From NCBI GenBank assembly GCA_002279825.1, contig NCCV01000003.1, positions 863,643 to 927,642 of the forward strand: 64,000 bases of DNA, given 5' to 3'. Each line of letters opens with the position of its first letter. Position 1 is the stretch's first letter. The translations under genes and the position numbers were made by a program. Below, piece after piece: positions 51,016 to 59,498 of this stretch. This stretch comes from Sphingomonadales bacterium 12-68-11. Its GTDB lineage: Bacteria; Pseudomonadota; Alphaproteobacteria; Sphingomonadales; Sphingomonadaceae. The notes below the pieces were generated by a model that was given only the letters and a program-made list of their open reading frames with translations, was not told the origin of the DNA and did not search any database.

Positions 51016-51091
51016 TGGCAGGAGTGGAGGGACTCGAACCCACGGCCCTCGGTTTTGGAGACCGATGCTCTACCAACTGAGCTACACTCCT
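51016..51091 (-). tRNA. tRNA-Trp (anticodon CCA)
   Basis: A 76-nt cloverleaf on the minus strand. The acceptor stem AGGAGTG/CACTCCT is followed by discriminator G and an encoded CCA. D-loop AGCTCAGTTGGTAGAGC, anticodon stem TCGGT/ACCGA around CTCCAAA, and T-loop GGTTCGAGTCC. In many proteobacteria this gene stands just before secE; here it is about 8 kb away. Confidence 0.97.
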
Positions 51092-51180
51092 GCGGGCCGG
51101 GCGCCTCTACGGCGCGCGCGGCGTGAAGGCAAGGGGTCGGCGGGGGCTTGCGCGGGGCTGAACCGTGCTAGAGGACGCGA

Positions 51181-51915
51181 ATGCACGCACCCGCGCCGCT
51201 GATCCCCGCCGAACTGCTGCTGACCGCCTATCGCGCCGGCATCTTCCCGATGTCCGATGACCGCGAGGACGACGAGGTGTTCTGGGTCGAGCCGCGCCGC
51301 CGCGCGATCGTGCCGATCGATGGCTTCCGCTGTTCGCGCTCGCTCGCCCGCGTGCTGCGGCACGAGCGGTTCCGGGTCACGCTCAACGCCGATTTCGCCG
51401 GCGTTATGGATGCCTGCGCGGCGCCGCGCGCCGATCACCCCAAGACCTGGATCAGCCGCCGCATCGCCATGAGCTACCGCGCGCTGCATCTCGCCGGGCA
51501 CGCCCATTCGCTCGAATGCTGGCTCGGGGACGAGATGGTCGGCGGCCTCTATGGGGTCGCATTCGGACGGGTGTTCTGCGGCGAATCGATGTTCAGCCGC
51601 GCGCCCGACGCGTCCAAGGTCGCACTCGCGTGGCTCGCGGCATTGCTACGGCGCGGGGACTTTCGGCTCCACGACTGCCAGTTCATGACCCCTCACCTCG
51701 CCTCGCTCGGCGCGGTCGAAGTGAGCCGCGAGGCTTACCGCGCGCTGCTCGCCGACGCGGCCGGGGCTGGTGCGGTGCTGGGGGCTGAAGCTGGAGCGTC
51801 GGACGGGGCAGCGGCAGCGCTGGCGGCGGCGTTCGACAGCCTGCTCGCGGAAGCCGCCGGACGCGCCTCTTCGCCCGGGAAGCTCATCGCGCAGTCCTTG
51901 ACCCACACGTCGTAG
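51181..51915 (+). CDS. aat: leucyl/phenylalanyl-tRNA-protein transferase
   Basis: A 244-residue enzyme that adds Leu or Phe to N-terminal Arg/Lys of proteins for ClpS/ClpAP degradation. LLTAYRAGIFPMSDDRED, FWVEPRRRAIVP, HAHSLECWLGDEMVGGLYG and GRVFCGESMFSR are family motifs. The family core ends near YRALLAD; an Ala-rich tail of about 50 residues follows and overlaps the convergent DUF2155 gene by 181 bases. Confidence 0.95.
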   Translation: MHAPAPLIPAELLLTAYRAGIFPMSDDREDDEVFWVEPRRRAIVPIDGFRCSRSLARVLRHERFRVTLNADFAGVMDACAAPRADHPKTWISRRIAMSYRALHLAGHAHSLECWLGDEMVGGLYGVAFGRVFCGESMFSRAPDASKVALAWLAALLRRGDFRLHDCQFMTPHLASLGAVEVSREAYRALLADAAGAGAVLGAEAGASDGAAAALAAAFDSLLAEAAGRASSPGKLIAQSLTHTS

Positions 51916-52373
51916 ATCGGATGTTCGACCACATTGAGGCTCGGCGAGTTCTTGAACAACCAGCCCGAGAAGATCCGCTGCCACTGACCTTCTCCTCCGG
52001 CGCTGGGCCGGTCCAGTACCAGCACCTGGACGAACGCACCGGTCTCGGGCGGGTTCTCCCAGGGCGCGGTCCGTTCGCAGGCCGACAGGCGCACGATCAC
52101 GTCGCCTACCCGCCGCGCCTCGCCCGGCTTCATCTCGAGATCGCGCGAGATGTTGTTGCGCTTGTTGAGCAGCCCGATCGTCGCCACGCGCTCGGCCAGC
52201 GGGGTCCCGATGCCGCTCGCCGAAGCGACCGGGGGGGCGCTGGCCAGATCGCTCGGCACGTCGGTCGCCTCGGCCTCACGCTCGGGCGCGCCGCCGCCGC
52301 AGCCGACCACCAGCAGCAGCGCGGCCGCAACGCCGAGGCGCCCCGGCAACCGGCCGGCGGCGCGCGGGCTCAC
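51735..52373 (-). CDS. DUF2155 lipoprotein
   Basis: A 212-residue protein starting at GTG 52373 (GTGA overlap with the NDUFA12-like stop). A lipobox-like VVGC lies at about 25. The DUF2155 core includes RVGDVIVRLSACERTAPWE and SGWLFKNSPSLNVVEHPIYD with the following DVWVKDC. An Ala/Pro/Ser-rich tail beyond the core overlaps aat on the other strand. Function unknown; the family is alphaproteobacterial and often next to aat and the NDUFA12-like gene. Confidence 0.9.
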   Translation of the reverse strand: MSPRAAGRLPGRLGVAAALLLVVGCGGGAPEREAEATDVPSDLASAPPVASASGIGTPLAERVATIGLLNKRNNISRDLEMKPGEARRVGDVIVRLSACERTAPWENPPETGAFVQVLVLDRPSAGGEGQWQRIFSGWLFKNSPSLNVVEHPIYDVWVKDCAMSFPGEEARPAASASRLSNAAASAAAAPSDAPASAPSTAPAPAASASSAR

Positions 52374-52756
52374 CCTTCGGGCGTCCAGGCCTGGTAGTCG
52401 CCGGTGGCCGGCGCATGCCGCCCGCCACGCTCGAGCGCGCCGAGCGGGCGATAGGCCGCGGCGCTGCCGGTGGCATTGGGAGTGAACTCGGCTTCCCAGA
52501 TCTTGGCCGGCGCCAGGTGGCTTTCGGGCAGTTCGTCATAGGAGCCGTGCAGCCAGCCGTGCCATTCCGCCGGCACGCGGCTGGCGTCATTGGCGCCCTG
52601 GTAGATGACCCAGCGCCGCTCGCGCCCGTCGGGCAGCTTGCGCTTACCGCGAAAGTACGCGTTGCCCTGGGCATCGGTGCCGACCCGCTCGCCGTTGCGC
52701 GCGCTGAACAGCGCGGTGCCGATCGTCGCCCCGTCCCACCAGGTAAACAGCTTCAT
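52370..52756 (-). CDS. NADH:ubiquinone oxidoreductase NDUFA12-type accessory subunit
   Basis: A 128-residue protein of the NDUFA12/B17.2 family, a supernumerary subunit of complex I retained in alphaproteobacteria. LFTWWDGATIGTALF, RWVIYQGANDASRVPAEW and the next HGWLHG are the conserved block. ATG 52756 was chosen; ATG 52768 would add four residues. It is coupled to the DUF2155 gene. Confidence 0.93.
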   Translation of the reverse strand: MKLFTWWDGATIGTALFSARNGERVGTDAQGNAYFRGKRKLPDGRERRWVIYQGANDASRVPAEWHGWLHGSYDELPESHLAPAKIWEAEFTPNATGSAAAYRPLGALERGGRHAPATGDYQAWTPEG

Positions 52757-52814
52757 GAGGATTCCCATGCCCGGCGCGTTAGCCGCTCGGGCCCCATGCA
52801 CGCAAGCGCTCGCG

Positions 52815-53300
52815 CTACCAGTCGATGCGGGTGCCGGGCACGATGCCGAGCTGCGCCGCGCGCCCGGCGTTGAGCTCGAGCACCGCGGCGGCTGGCCCGC
52901 GCGACCAGATGCTGGCTTCCGAATAGGGCGTCGCCCTGGCCGCGACATTGATGACCTTGCGATCGGCGCCGATGAAGATCAGGTCGAGCGACAGGACGGT
53001 GTTCTTCATCCAGAAGCTGACCGTGCGCGGCGGATCGTAAGGGAACAGCATGCCCTCGTCCGCGCCCATCGCGGTGCGGAACATCAGCCCCTGCGCCTGC
53101 TCTGCGTCGGAGCGGGCAATCTCCGCCTTGAGAGCGTGCGGCTGCCCGCCCGGCGGAGTCACGGTGACCGGGATCACTTCGAGGCCGGAGACAGGGTGCC
53201 GAGCGGCCGCGCTCGAACTGGCCGCCGCGGCGGGGTTCTCCGCGACTTGCGCCGAGCATGCCGCGACCAGCAGCCCCAATGTCAGCAGCAGCACGCGCAT
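52815..53300 (-). CDS. DUF192 family lipoprotein
   Basis: A 161-residue protein: lipobox LVAAC, low-complexity linker, then the DUF192 core with AQGLMFRTAMGADEGMLFPY, FWMKNTVLSLDLIFIGAD and AVLELNAGRAAQLGI. The family is small, periplasmic, and of unknown function. It starts 5 bases after the recX stop, so probably co-transcribed. Confidence 0.94.
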   Translation of the reverse strand: MRVLLLTLGLLVAACSAQVAENPAAAASSSAAARHPVSGLEVIPVTVTPPGGQPHALKAEIARSDAEQAQGLMFRTAMGADEGMLFPYDPPRTVSFWMKNTVLSLDLIFIGADRKVINVAARATPYSEASIWSRGPAAAVLELNAGRAAQLGIVPGTRIDW

Positions 53301-53305
53301 CGCTT

Positions 53306-53875
53306 TCAGCCTTCCTCGTCAGACACTTCGGCGGCCCACTCCTCGGCCGCCGCAGAGCTGGCTGCATCGACCATTTCGCGCGCGCTGTCGAGCGTGTGGC
53401 CGGCGCGCAGCATCGCGGCGAGCTGCTTCTCGCGCAGTGCGCGGTCCGGCGGCGCGGCCCCGAACGGGCCGAGCCGGCGCTTGCGCGCGAATGTCAGGGC
53501 CGCGCGCCGTGTGGCGCCCTCGCCTGGCGCCAGCTCCGCGCGCAGCTCGGCGGCGATGCCCGCTTCGGCAAGCGCCCCGGAAACGCGGCGCGGACCATAC
53601 CCGCGGCGCAGCAGCGCGCCTCCGCGCGCCTCGGCGAACGCCGCGTCGTCGACGTAACGTTGCTCGGTCATCCGCGCGACCACGCCCGCCACGTCCGGCT
53701 CCTCCGTCCCCTCCCAGCCGCGCTCGCGCAGCTTGCGGTTAAGGTAGCGTTCGAGCCGGGCGGCGCTGGTGGCGAAGCGGGCCGCGTAGCCGAGCGCAAG
53801 CTCGCCGAGCGACCCGGCGTTGAGCGGTCTCGGCCGGCGCCGTTCTGGGGACGAGGCGGGGTCGCGCTCGGTCAT
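53306..53875 (-). CDS. recX: RecX-like regulatory protein
   Basis: A 189-residue helical protein with three-helix repeats typical of RecX, an inhibitor of RecA filament growth: LGYAARFATSAARLERYLNRKL, ARMTEQRYVDDAAFAEARGG and a third GHTLDSAREMVDAAS. It is read upstream of the DUF192 gene. recA is not in the window. Confidence 0.88.
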   Translation of the reverse strand: MTERDPASSPERRRPRPLNAGSLGELALGYAARFATSAARLERYLNRKLRERGWEGTEEPDVAGVVARMTEQRYVDDAAFAEARGGALLRRGYGPRRVSGALAEAGIAAELRAELAPGEGATRRAALTFARKRRLGPFGAAPPDRALREKQLAAMLRAGHTLDSAREMVDAASSAAAEEWAAEVSDEEG

Positions 53876-54002
53876 CGCCTTATTCGTGCCACAGTCGTTC
53901 CCAAATGGACAAGTTTGTTACGGGACCTTATCGGGCCGGGTTCGCTTTCGGGATCGGACGAGCGCCGCAAGAGCGCCATATAGACGGATTGCCCTGCGCA
54001 CG

Positions 54003-55748
54003 ATGATCGAACTCATGCCTACGCCGAACGATTGCGCCTTGCCGCGCCGCCGGTCGGACTTCGCCACCCTGACCGAGGCGATCGACTACGCCGCGCTTAG
54101 CGACAAGGGCCTCAACTTCCACGACGCGCGCGGCGCGCTCGAACGCGCCTATCCCTACCGCGAGATGCGCGCCGACGCGGAACTGATGGCCTATCGCCTG
54201 ATTGCGGCCGGCGTCGGCAAGGACGACCGGGTGGCGCTGATCGCCGAGACCGGTCCGGATTTCGCGGCGCTGTTCTGCGGCGCGGTACTGGCCGGTGCCT
54301 GGCCGGTGCCGTTGCCGCTGCCGACCACCTTCGGCGGGCGCGAGAACTATATCGATCAGCTCGCTGTTCAGCTCGAGAGCGCCGATCCCAAGCTGCTGCT
54401 CTACCCGGCCGAGATCGCCGAGATGACCGCCGCCGCCGCCGCGCGCCAGGGCTGCGAGGCGATCGATTGGGAAAGCTTCGCCGCGCGCGAGGCCCCACCC
54501 GCCGAGCTTCCCGAAGCCGCGCCCGACGACATCTGCTATTTGCAGTACTCGAGCGGATCGACCCGCTTCCCGACCGGGGTCGCGGTCACGCACCGCGCGC
54601 TGCTGCACAACCTCTACGGCCACGCCACCGCGATGGAGATCGGCACCAACGACCGCGTGGTATCCTGGCTGCCGTGGTACCACGACATGGGGCTGGTCGG
54701 CTGCTTCCTGTCGGTGATCGCCAACCAGGTTTCGATCGATTACCTCAAGACCGAGCATTTCGCGCGCCGCCCGCTCGCCTGGCTCGACCTGATCAGCCGC
54801 AACCCGGGCACCACGCTCAGCTATTCGCCGACTTTCGGCTACGACATCTGCGCCCGGCGCATCTCCAGCCAGTCGAATGTCGCTGAACGGTTCGACTTGT
54901 CGCGCTGGCGGCTCGCCGGGAACGGGGCGGACATGATCCGCCCCGACGTGATGCAGAGCTTCGTAAATGCTTTCGCCCCGGCGGGCTTCAAGGCCAGCGC
55001 GTTCACCCCCAGCTACGGCCTCGCCGAGGCGACGCTCGCCGTCACCGTGATGCCCCCTGGCGAAGGCATCCGCGTCGAGCTGGTCGAGGAAGAGCGCCTG
55101 TCGGGCAGCCCGCGCAACCTGTCGCGCCCGGCACGCTACCGGGCTATCGTCAACTGCGGCAAGCCGCTGCCCGACATGGACGTAGAGATCCGCGGCGAGG
55201 ACGACAGCCTTCGCACGGACCACCAGATCGGCAAGGTCTGGTGCCGCGGCCCGAGCGTGATGCATTCCTACTTCCGTAACCCGGAAGCGACCGCCGATTG
55301 CCTGGTGCCCAGTGAAGATGGCAAGGGGTCGTGGCTCGACACCGGCGACATGGGCTACATGGCCAAAGGCTATCTGTTCATCGTCGGCCGGGCGAAGGAC
55401 ATGATCATCATCAACGGCAAGAACCACTGGCCGCAGGACATCGAGTGGGCGGTGGAGCAATTGCCGGGCTTCAACCATGGCGACATTGCCGCGTTCTCGA
55501 TAGAGATGGAGAACGGCGAGGAGACGCCCGCGGTGCTGGTCCACTGCCGCGTCAGCGATCCCGACGAGCGCATCAAACTGCGCGACACCATCCGCGACAA
55601 AGTCCGCGCGATCACCGGCATGAACTGCGTGGTCGAATTGGTCCCCCCGCGCACCCTGCCGCGCACCAGCTCGGGCAAGCTCAGCCGCGCCAAGGCCAAG
55701 CGGCTTTACCTGTCGGGCGAGATCGAGCCGATCAAGCTGGCGGCTTGA
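54003..55748 (+). CDS. fatty acyl-AMP ligase (acyl-adenylate-forming enzyme)
   Basis: A 581-residue ANL-superfamily enzyme of the FAAL type, activating a fatty acid as acyl-AMP, usually for transfer to an acyl carrier protein. The ATP loop is YSSGSTRFPTGV, then SWLPWYHDMGLVG, PSYGLAEATLAV and the hinge region GRAKDMIIINGKNHWPQDIE; the C-terminal Lys lies in RTSSGKLSRAKAK. ATG 54003 was used; ATG 54015 is possible. In sphingomonads such ligases can feed sphingolipid or outer-lipid synthesis, but no such genes are adjacent here. Confidence 0.92.
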   Translation: MIELMPTPNDCALPRRRSDFATLTEAIDYAALSDKGLNFHDARGALERAYPYREMRADAELMAYRLIAAGVGKDDRVALIAETGPDFAALFCGAVLAGAWPVPLPLPTTFGGRENYIDQLAVQLESADPKLLLYPAEIAEMTAAAAARQGCEAIDWESFAAREAPPAELPEAAPDDICYLQYSSGSTRFPTGVAVTHRALLHNLYGHATAMEIGTNDRVVSWLPWYHDMGLVGCFLSVIANQVSIDYLKTEHFARRPLAWLDLISRNPGTTLSYSPTFGYDICARRISSQSNVAERFDLSRWRLAGNGADMIRPDVMQSFVNAFAPAGFKASAFTPSYGLAEATLAVTVMPPGEGIRVELVEEERLSGSPRNLSRPARYRAIVNCGKPLPDMDVEIRGEDDSLRTDHQIGKVWCRGPSVMHSYFRNPEATADCLVPSEDGKGSWLDTGDMGYMAKGYLFIVGRAKDMIIINGKNHWPQDIEWAVEQLPGFNHGDIAAFSIEMENGEETPAVLVHCRVSDPDERIKLRDTIRDKVRAITGMNCVVELVPPRTLPRTSSGKLSRAKAKRLYLSGEIEPIKLAA

Positions 55749-55765
55749 GCCAGCTCGCGCGGCGT

Positions 55766-55798
55766 GAGAAGGGCGCGGCTTCCCGCCGCACCCTTCTC
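55766..55798. terminator. bidirectional hairpin terminator
   Basis: GAGAAGGG-C-GCGGC (55766-55779) pairs with GCCGC-A-CCCTTCTC (55785-55798) with one mismatch and a 5-base loop. It lies between the convergent FAAL and PEP-CTERM genes. Confidence 0.75.
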
Positions 55799-55811
55799 CG
55801 TTTGGAGGCGT

Positions 55812-56816
55812 TCAGCCGAAAGCGACGCTTCCCCGACGCCGCCGCATGGCGCCGCCGATGAGCCCGAAGCCGAGAATCATTAGCGCCCAGGTTTCCGGCT
55901 CGGGAACCGGCGCACTGTAGCCCAGCTTAACGAGGAACGACTGCGGATCGATCGTATTGTCGCCGTCGTCGCTGACGAGGTAGATATTGCCCTCTTCGTC
56001 GAGCGTCAGGCCTTCGAACTTGCCGCCCGTGTTGCGCGGGTCGACCAGCGACTTGAAGCCGGACAGGTCTAGGCTGCCGACCACCGTGCCGGTCTGCGTT
56101 ACTTCGAGGATCTTGAACGAGCGGCCGCTCAGGATCAGCAGATTTTCGCCGAAAGGCTGATTCCAGAACCGGCTGTTGGAAAGCACCGCAACGTCCGAAA
56201 GCCGGTCCATGCCGGGCAGCGCTTCGGCGTTGAACAAGGTCGAGACGGATGCGGTTTCGGTTCCGAAGTTGGCGCCGGAAATCTTCCAGATCGTTTCCGA
56301 CTGGCGCTCCTTGACCCCGAAGTAGTCGCCGGTCACACGGTTGTAGGCGATGCCCTCGAGGCCGCTGTTGCCGGCATCCGGACCGATGCTGATGGTCGGG
56401 GCGTCCTGATAGGGGGTGTAGCTGCGCGTGCCCGGGGCGCTGCCGATCTCGCTGAGCAGGGCGATGTCCTGATAGCGCTCCTCGCCCACGACATACTGGC
56501 CGCCGCCGACGTAGGTCAGGCCCTCAGGATCGCACTGCGCGGAACCGAGCGAAAGGCAGCCGGACAGCAGGATAGTGGCGGTCTTGTTGCCGTCCCGGTC
56601 GTATTCGCCCCAGATGTTCGTGCCGTCGTCTTCTTCTTCGTCGTTGGTGACCATCAAGGTGCGCGTATCCCAGTTATAGGCCACGGCGCTCGCCTCCTTG
56701 GTGTCGATCGCCTTGGTGTAGCTGGTCGTGTAATAATCGAGAATGCTGGCCGCGTTGGCCGACGTGGCGGAGACGGCGAGCAGGGCAGCGCCCGCGCGCA
56801 GGAACATCTTCATCAT
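55812..56816 (-). CDS. PEP-CTERM sorted protein with SdiA-regulated/YjiK-like domain
   Basis: A 334-residue protein starting at ATG 56816 (GGGGGA upstream; a further ATG is at 56813). Signal peptide to about SANAASI. The body resembles SdiA-regulated/YjiK beta-propellers: CDPEGLTYVGGGQYVVGEER, SGLEGIAYNRVTGDYFGVKE and GKFEGLTLDEEGNIYLVSDD. The C-terminus PEPETWALMILGFGLIGGA plus MRRRR is a PEPxxWA sorting signal. The acidic loops may bind calcium. TTAACCAT lies 100 bp upstream. Confidence 0.92.
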   Translation of the reverse strand: MMKMFLRAGAALLAVSATSANAASILDYYTTSYTKAIDTKEASAVAYNWDTRTLMVTNDEEEDDGTNIWGEYDRDGNKTATILLSGCLSLGSAQCDPEGLTYVGGGQYVVGEERYQDIALLSEIGSAPGTRSYTPYQDAPTISIGPDAGNSGLEGIAYNRVTGDYFGVKERQSETIWKISGANFGTETASVSTLFNAEALPGMDRLSDVAVLSNSRFWNQPFGENLLILSGRSFKILEVTQTGTVVGSLDLSGFKSLVDPRNTGGKFEGLTLDEEGNIYLVSDDGDNTIDPQSFLVKLGYSAPVPEPETWALMILGFGLIGGAMRRRRGSVAFG

Positions 56817-56915
56817 GGTAATCCCCCGATAAGTCGCGACGACGAGAATCATCCCCCCTCTGCCGCCGGAGGGCGACAGCACCATCGTCGGGCGACATGA
56901 CCGAATTATTACAAC

Positions 56916-56923
56916 ATGGTTAA
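56916..56923 (-). promoter_or_regulatory. TTAACCAT motif upstream of second PEP-CTERM gene
   Basis: Within CATGGTTAAC on the plus strand, the same 10-mer as at 49405-49414. About 100 bases upstream of the gene start. Matches a known CtrA half-site. Confidence 0.4.
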
Positions 56924-56933
56924 CCACCGCAGG

Positions 56934-56949
56934 CAGCCGCGAGCGGCTG
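56934..56949. terminator. weak hairpin downstream of the MAPEG gene
   Basis: CAGCCG and CGGCTG around a CGAG loop, starting 18 bases downstream of the MAPEG stop on the minus strand. Short stem and no T run, so it is only a candidate. Confidence 0.35.
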
Positions 56950-56966
56950 AACGCGGAATGGGTGGT

Positions 56967-57386
56967 TCACCCGACCAGCAACACCCCCAGCACCACCAGG
57001 ATCGCCAGCGTGGCCACACCCCAGACCAGCGTACGGACTTTGGGCACGCCCGCGCCGTAGAGCGGAAGATAGATCACCCGCCCTGCCAGCCAAATCGATG
57101 CTGCGATCGCGGTCAGGTCGCTGGTCTTGCCTACGACCGTCACTCCGAGCAGGGCGATCACCGCGATCGGCAGCGTCTCCTGATAGTTCGCTTGCGCGCG
57201 CAGCAGGCGCGCCGGCACCGGATCGAGCGGCGGCACATTTTCGTCGCGCGCGCCCATGTTCCAGTCGCGGCCGTACTGCCGGGTCCGGTAATGCCCCGCC
57301 GCGAGCACATGAACGAGCAGCAGGATCGCCGCGACGCCCAGCACCCAGAGTTCGGTGGGGAGTTCGGTCGGGAGTTCGCTCGCCAT
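56967..57386 (-). CDS. MAPEG family membrane protein
   Basis: A 139-residue four-helix membrane protein of the MAPEG (eicosanoid/glutathione metabolism) superfamily: LWVLGVAAILLLVHVLAAGHY, RLLRAQANYQETLPIAVIAL and a final LVWGVATLAILVVLGVLLVG. The RAQANYQETLP segment is the family signature. ATG 57386 with AAGGA upstream was chosen over ATG 57407. The N-terminus shows a small repeat, ELPTELPTEL. The bacterial substrate is unknown. Confidence 0.9.
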   Translation of the reverse strand: MASELPTELPTELWVLGVAAILLLVHVLAAGHYRTRQYGRDWNMGARDENVPPLDPVPARLLRAQANYQETLPIAVIALLGVTVVGKTSDLTAIAASIWLAGRVIYLPLYGAGVPKVRTLVWGVATLAILVVLGVLLVG

Positions 57387-57516
57387 CTCGATTAATCCTT
57401 TTCCCATGCGCGCGCATGCGGCACGCTCGCGCTATAGCAGGCCGGGACCGGCGCGCAGCCTTGAAGCGCGTGTCTTGTCGTCCTAATACAGTAATGACTG
57501 AGCGGAAGGGGTGACG

Positions 57517-58719
57517 ATGGCCAGCCAAACCGAGACGATGACCGAGACCAAGCTGGAGTTGAGCGCCCCCGATCCGGTGCCGGTGGTCGCGCCCGACCGG
57601 GCGCAGGGACTGGTACCGGTCGATGCCGAGAAGAAGAGCAAGCTCGACGAGAAGGTCGAAGGCTTCGTCACCGAGCTGGTCGCGCTCGACCCCACTTCGC
57701 CCGACTTCGGTAAGAAGGTCGATCAGATCACCAACATGGGCCGCAAGGAGATCGCGGCGGCCTCGCAGATGTCCAACCGGTTCCTCGACCGGCCCATCCG
57801 GGCGATGGATAAGGATGCCGGCGTCGGCGCCAATCTCGCCGAGTTGCGCAAGACCGTCGAAGAGCTCGACCCCGGCAAGCACGGCAAGCTTTCGACCGGG
57901 CGTAAGATCCTCGGGTTCATCCCGTTCGGCAACTCGCTCAAGCGCTATTTCGAAAGCTACCAGTCGGCCCAGGGGCACATCCAGTCGATCCTCGGCCACC
58001 TCGCCAGCGGCAAGGACGAGCTCTTGATGGACAATGCCGCGATCGACGTCGAGCGCCAGAAGCTGTGGGAAGCGATGGGCAAGCTCGAGCAGATGGTCCA
58101 CATCGCCAAGACGCTCGACAGCCGGCTCGAGGAAACCGCCGCCGAGCTTGACGCGACCGATCCGGCCAAGGCCAAGGCGATCCGCGAGAGCGCGCTGTTC
58201 TACGTCCGCCAGCGCACCCAAGACCTGCTGACCCAGCAGGCGGTTAGCGTCCAGGGCTATCTCGCGCTCGACCTGGTCAAGAAGAACAACGTCGAACTGG
58301 TCAAAGGCGTCGACCGCGCCAGCACCACCACCGTGGGCGCGCTGCGCACCGCGGTCACTGTGGCGCAGGCGATGGCCAACCAGAAGCTGGTGCTCGGCCA
58401 GATCACCGCGCTCAACCAGACTACCGCGGGGCTGATCGATTCGACCGGCAAGCTGCTCAAGGACAACACCGCGATGATCCACGAGCAGGCCGCCTCGAGC
58501 ACGATTCCGCTCGAGACGCTGCAGCGCGCGTTCCAGAACATCTACGATACGATGGATTCGGTCGATCAGTTCAAGGTCAAAGCGCTCGAATCGATGAAGC
58601 AGACGGTCGAAGCGCTGTCGACCGAGGTCGAAAAGTCGAAGGGCTACATTGCCCGCGCCGAAGGCCAGGCACAGGCCGCCGCTTCGGCCGCCGAGCCTTC
58701 GTTGCTGACGTCCGACTGA
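57517..58719 (+). CDS. telA: TelA-family toxic anion resistance protein
   Basis: A 400-residue soluble, mostly alpha-helical protein of the TelA/KlaA family. Typical segments are RPIRAMDKDAG, GRKILGFIPFGNSLKRYFES and the coiled C-terminal half with SVQGYLALDLVKKNNVELVKGV then RASTTTVGALRTAV. ATG 57517 was chosen (GGAAGGGG upstream); GTG 57511 is possible. TelA was named for tellurite resistance, but its mechanism is unclear and membrane-stress roles are proposed. It is the first of three closely packed genes. Confidence 0.93.
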   Translation: MASQTETMTETKLELSAPDPVPVVAPDRAQGLVPVDAEKKSKLDEKVEGFVTELVALDPTSPDFGKKVDQITNMGRKEIAAASQMSNRFLDRPIRAMDKDAGVGANLAELRKTVEELDPGKHGKLSTGRKILGFIPFGNSLKRYFESYQSAQGHIQSILGHLASGKDELLMDNAAIDVERQKLWEAMGKLEQMVHIAKTLDSRLEETAAELDATDPAKAKAIRESALFYVRQRTQDLLTQQAVSVQGYLALDLVKKNNVELVKGVDRASTTTVGALRTAVTVAQAMANQKLVLGQITALNQTTAGLIDSTGKLLKDNTAMIHEQAASSTIPLETLQRAFQNIYDTMDSVDQFKVKALESMKQTVEALSTEVEKSKGYIARAEGQAQAAASAAEPSLLTSD

Positions 58720-58727
58720 GTGGCAAA

Positions 58728-59498
58728 ATGACCGACAGCACCCGCGAAAGCGACGCGATCCTCGCCGAAGCGCGCCGCTCGCTGGCTGTGCAGCAGGACG
58801 GCGGGTTCCACCGCCGCAAGGGCACGTCGATCGGGCGCGGCTCGGCGGACCTCAAGGCCTGGCATCTCGCCGCCAAGCTGACCAAGATTTTCGCGGCTAC
58901 CGTCGTGATTGTGGTCGGGGCGGGGATAATCGGCGCAATGATCGGCGGGCTGGGCTTCGGCGGCCTGATGATCACCGCCCTGGCGATCGCTGCCGCCGTC
59001 GTGACGCTCGGCGCGTTCCCGCGCATGAAGCCGCCCAAGCGCGCCGATCTCAATCGCGGCGACGTACGCCAAATGGTCGCGCGCACCGAACTTTGGCTCG
59101 AGCATCAGCGCCCCGCACTTCCGCCGCCCGCGGTGACGCTGATCGACCAGATCGGCGTCCAGCTCGACGCGCTCGGGATCCAGCTCGAAAACGTCGATCC
59201 GGCGCATCCGGCCGCGCTCGAAACGCGCAAGCTGGTGGGCGAGACGCTGCCGGGGATGGTTGAGGCCTATTGCAAGATTCCCGCGCAGTTGCGCCGGGAG
59301 GAGCGCGCCGGCAGCACGCCCGACCAGCAGATTGTCGCCAGCCTCGGCAAGATCAGCGCGGAGATCGATTCGGTGACCCGCCAGCTCGCCGACGGCGCGC
59401 TCGACGATCTCGCGATCCAGACCCGCTATCTCGATTACCGCTACGGCGCCGAGGGCGAGCCCGCCGCGCTTCCCGCCCCCGCCCGGCAGGACCCCTGA
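58728..59498 (+). CDS. XpaC-like membrane protein, TelA partner
   Basis: A 256-residue protein with two adjacent hydrophobic helices (IFAATVVIVVGAGIIGAMIGG and LMITALAIAAAVVTLGAF), then a helical cytoplasmic region with LETRKLVGETLPGMVEAYCKI. Position 8 bases after telA and this topology match the XpaC (5-bromo-4-chloroindolyl phosphate hydrolysis) proteins found with TelA in other bacteria. The name does not imply an enzyme. Confidence 0.75.
   Translation: MTDSTRESDAILAEARRSLAVQQDGGFHRRKGTSIGRGSADLKAWHLAAKLTKIFAATVVIVVGAGIIGAMIGGLGFGGLMITALAIAAAVVTLGAFPRMKPPKRADLNRGDVRQMVARTELWLEHQRPALPPPAVTLIDQIGVQLDALGIQLENVDPAHPAALETRKLVGETLPGMVEAYCKIPAQLRREERAGSTPDQQIVASLGKISAEIDSVTRQLADGALDDLAIQTRYLDYRYGAEGEPAALPAPARQDP

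Noticed and set aside
57340..57386. Tandem 12-bp repeat encoding ELPTELPTEL at the MAPEG N-terminus
   Set aside because: Only two and a half units in a non-conserved N-terminal extension; probably simple slippage with no functional meaning.
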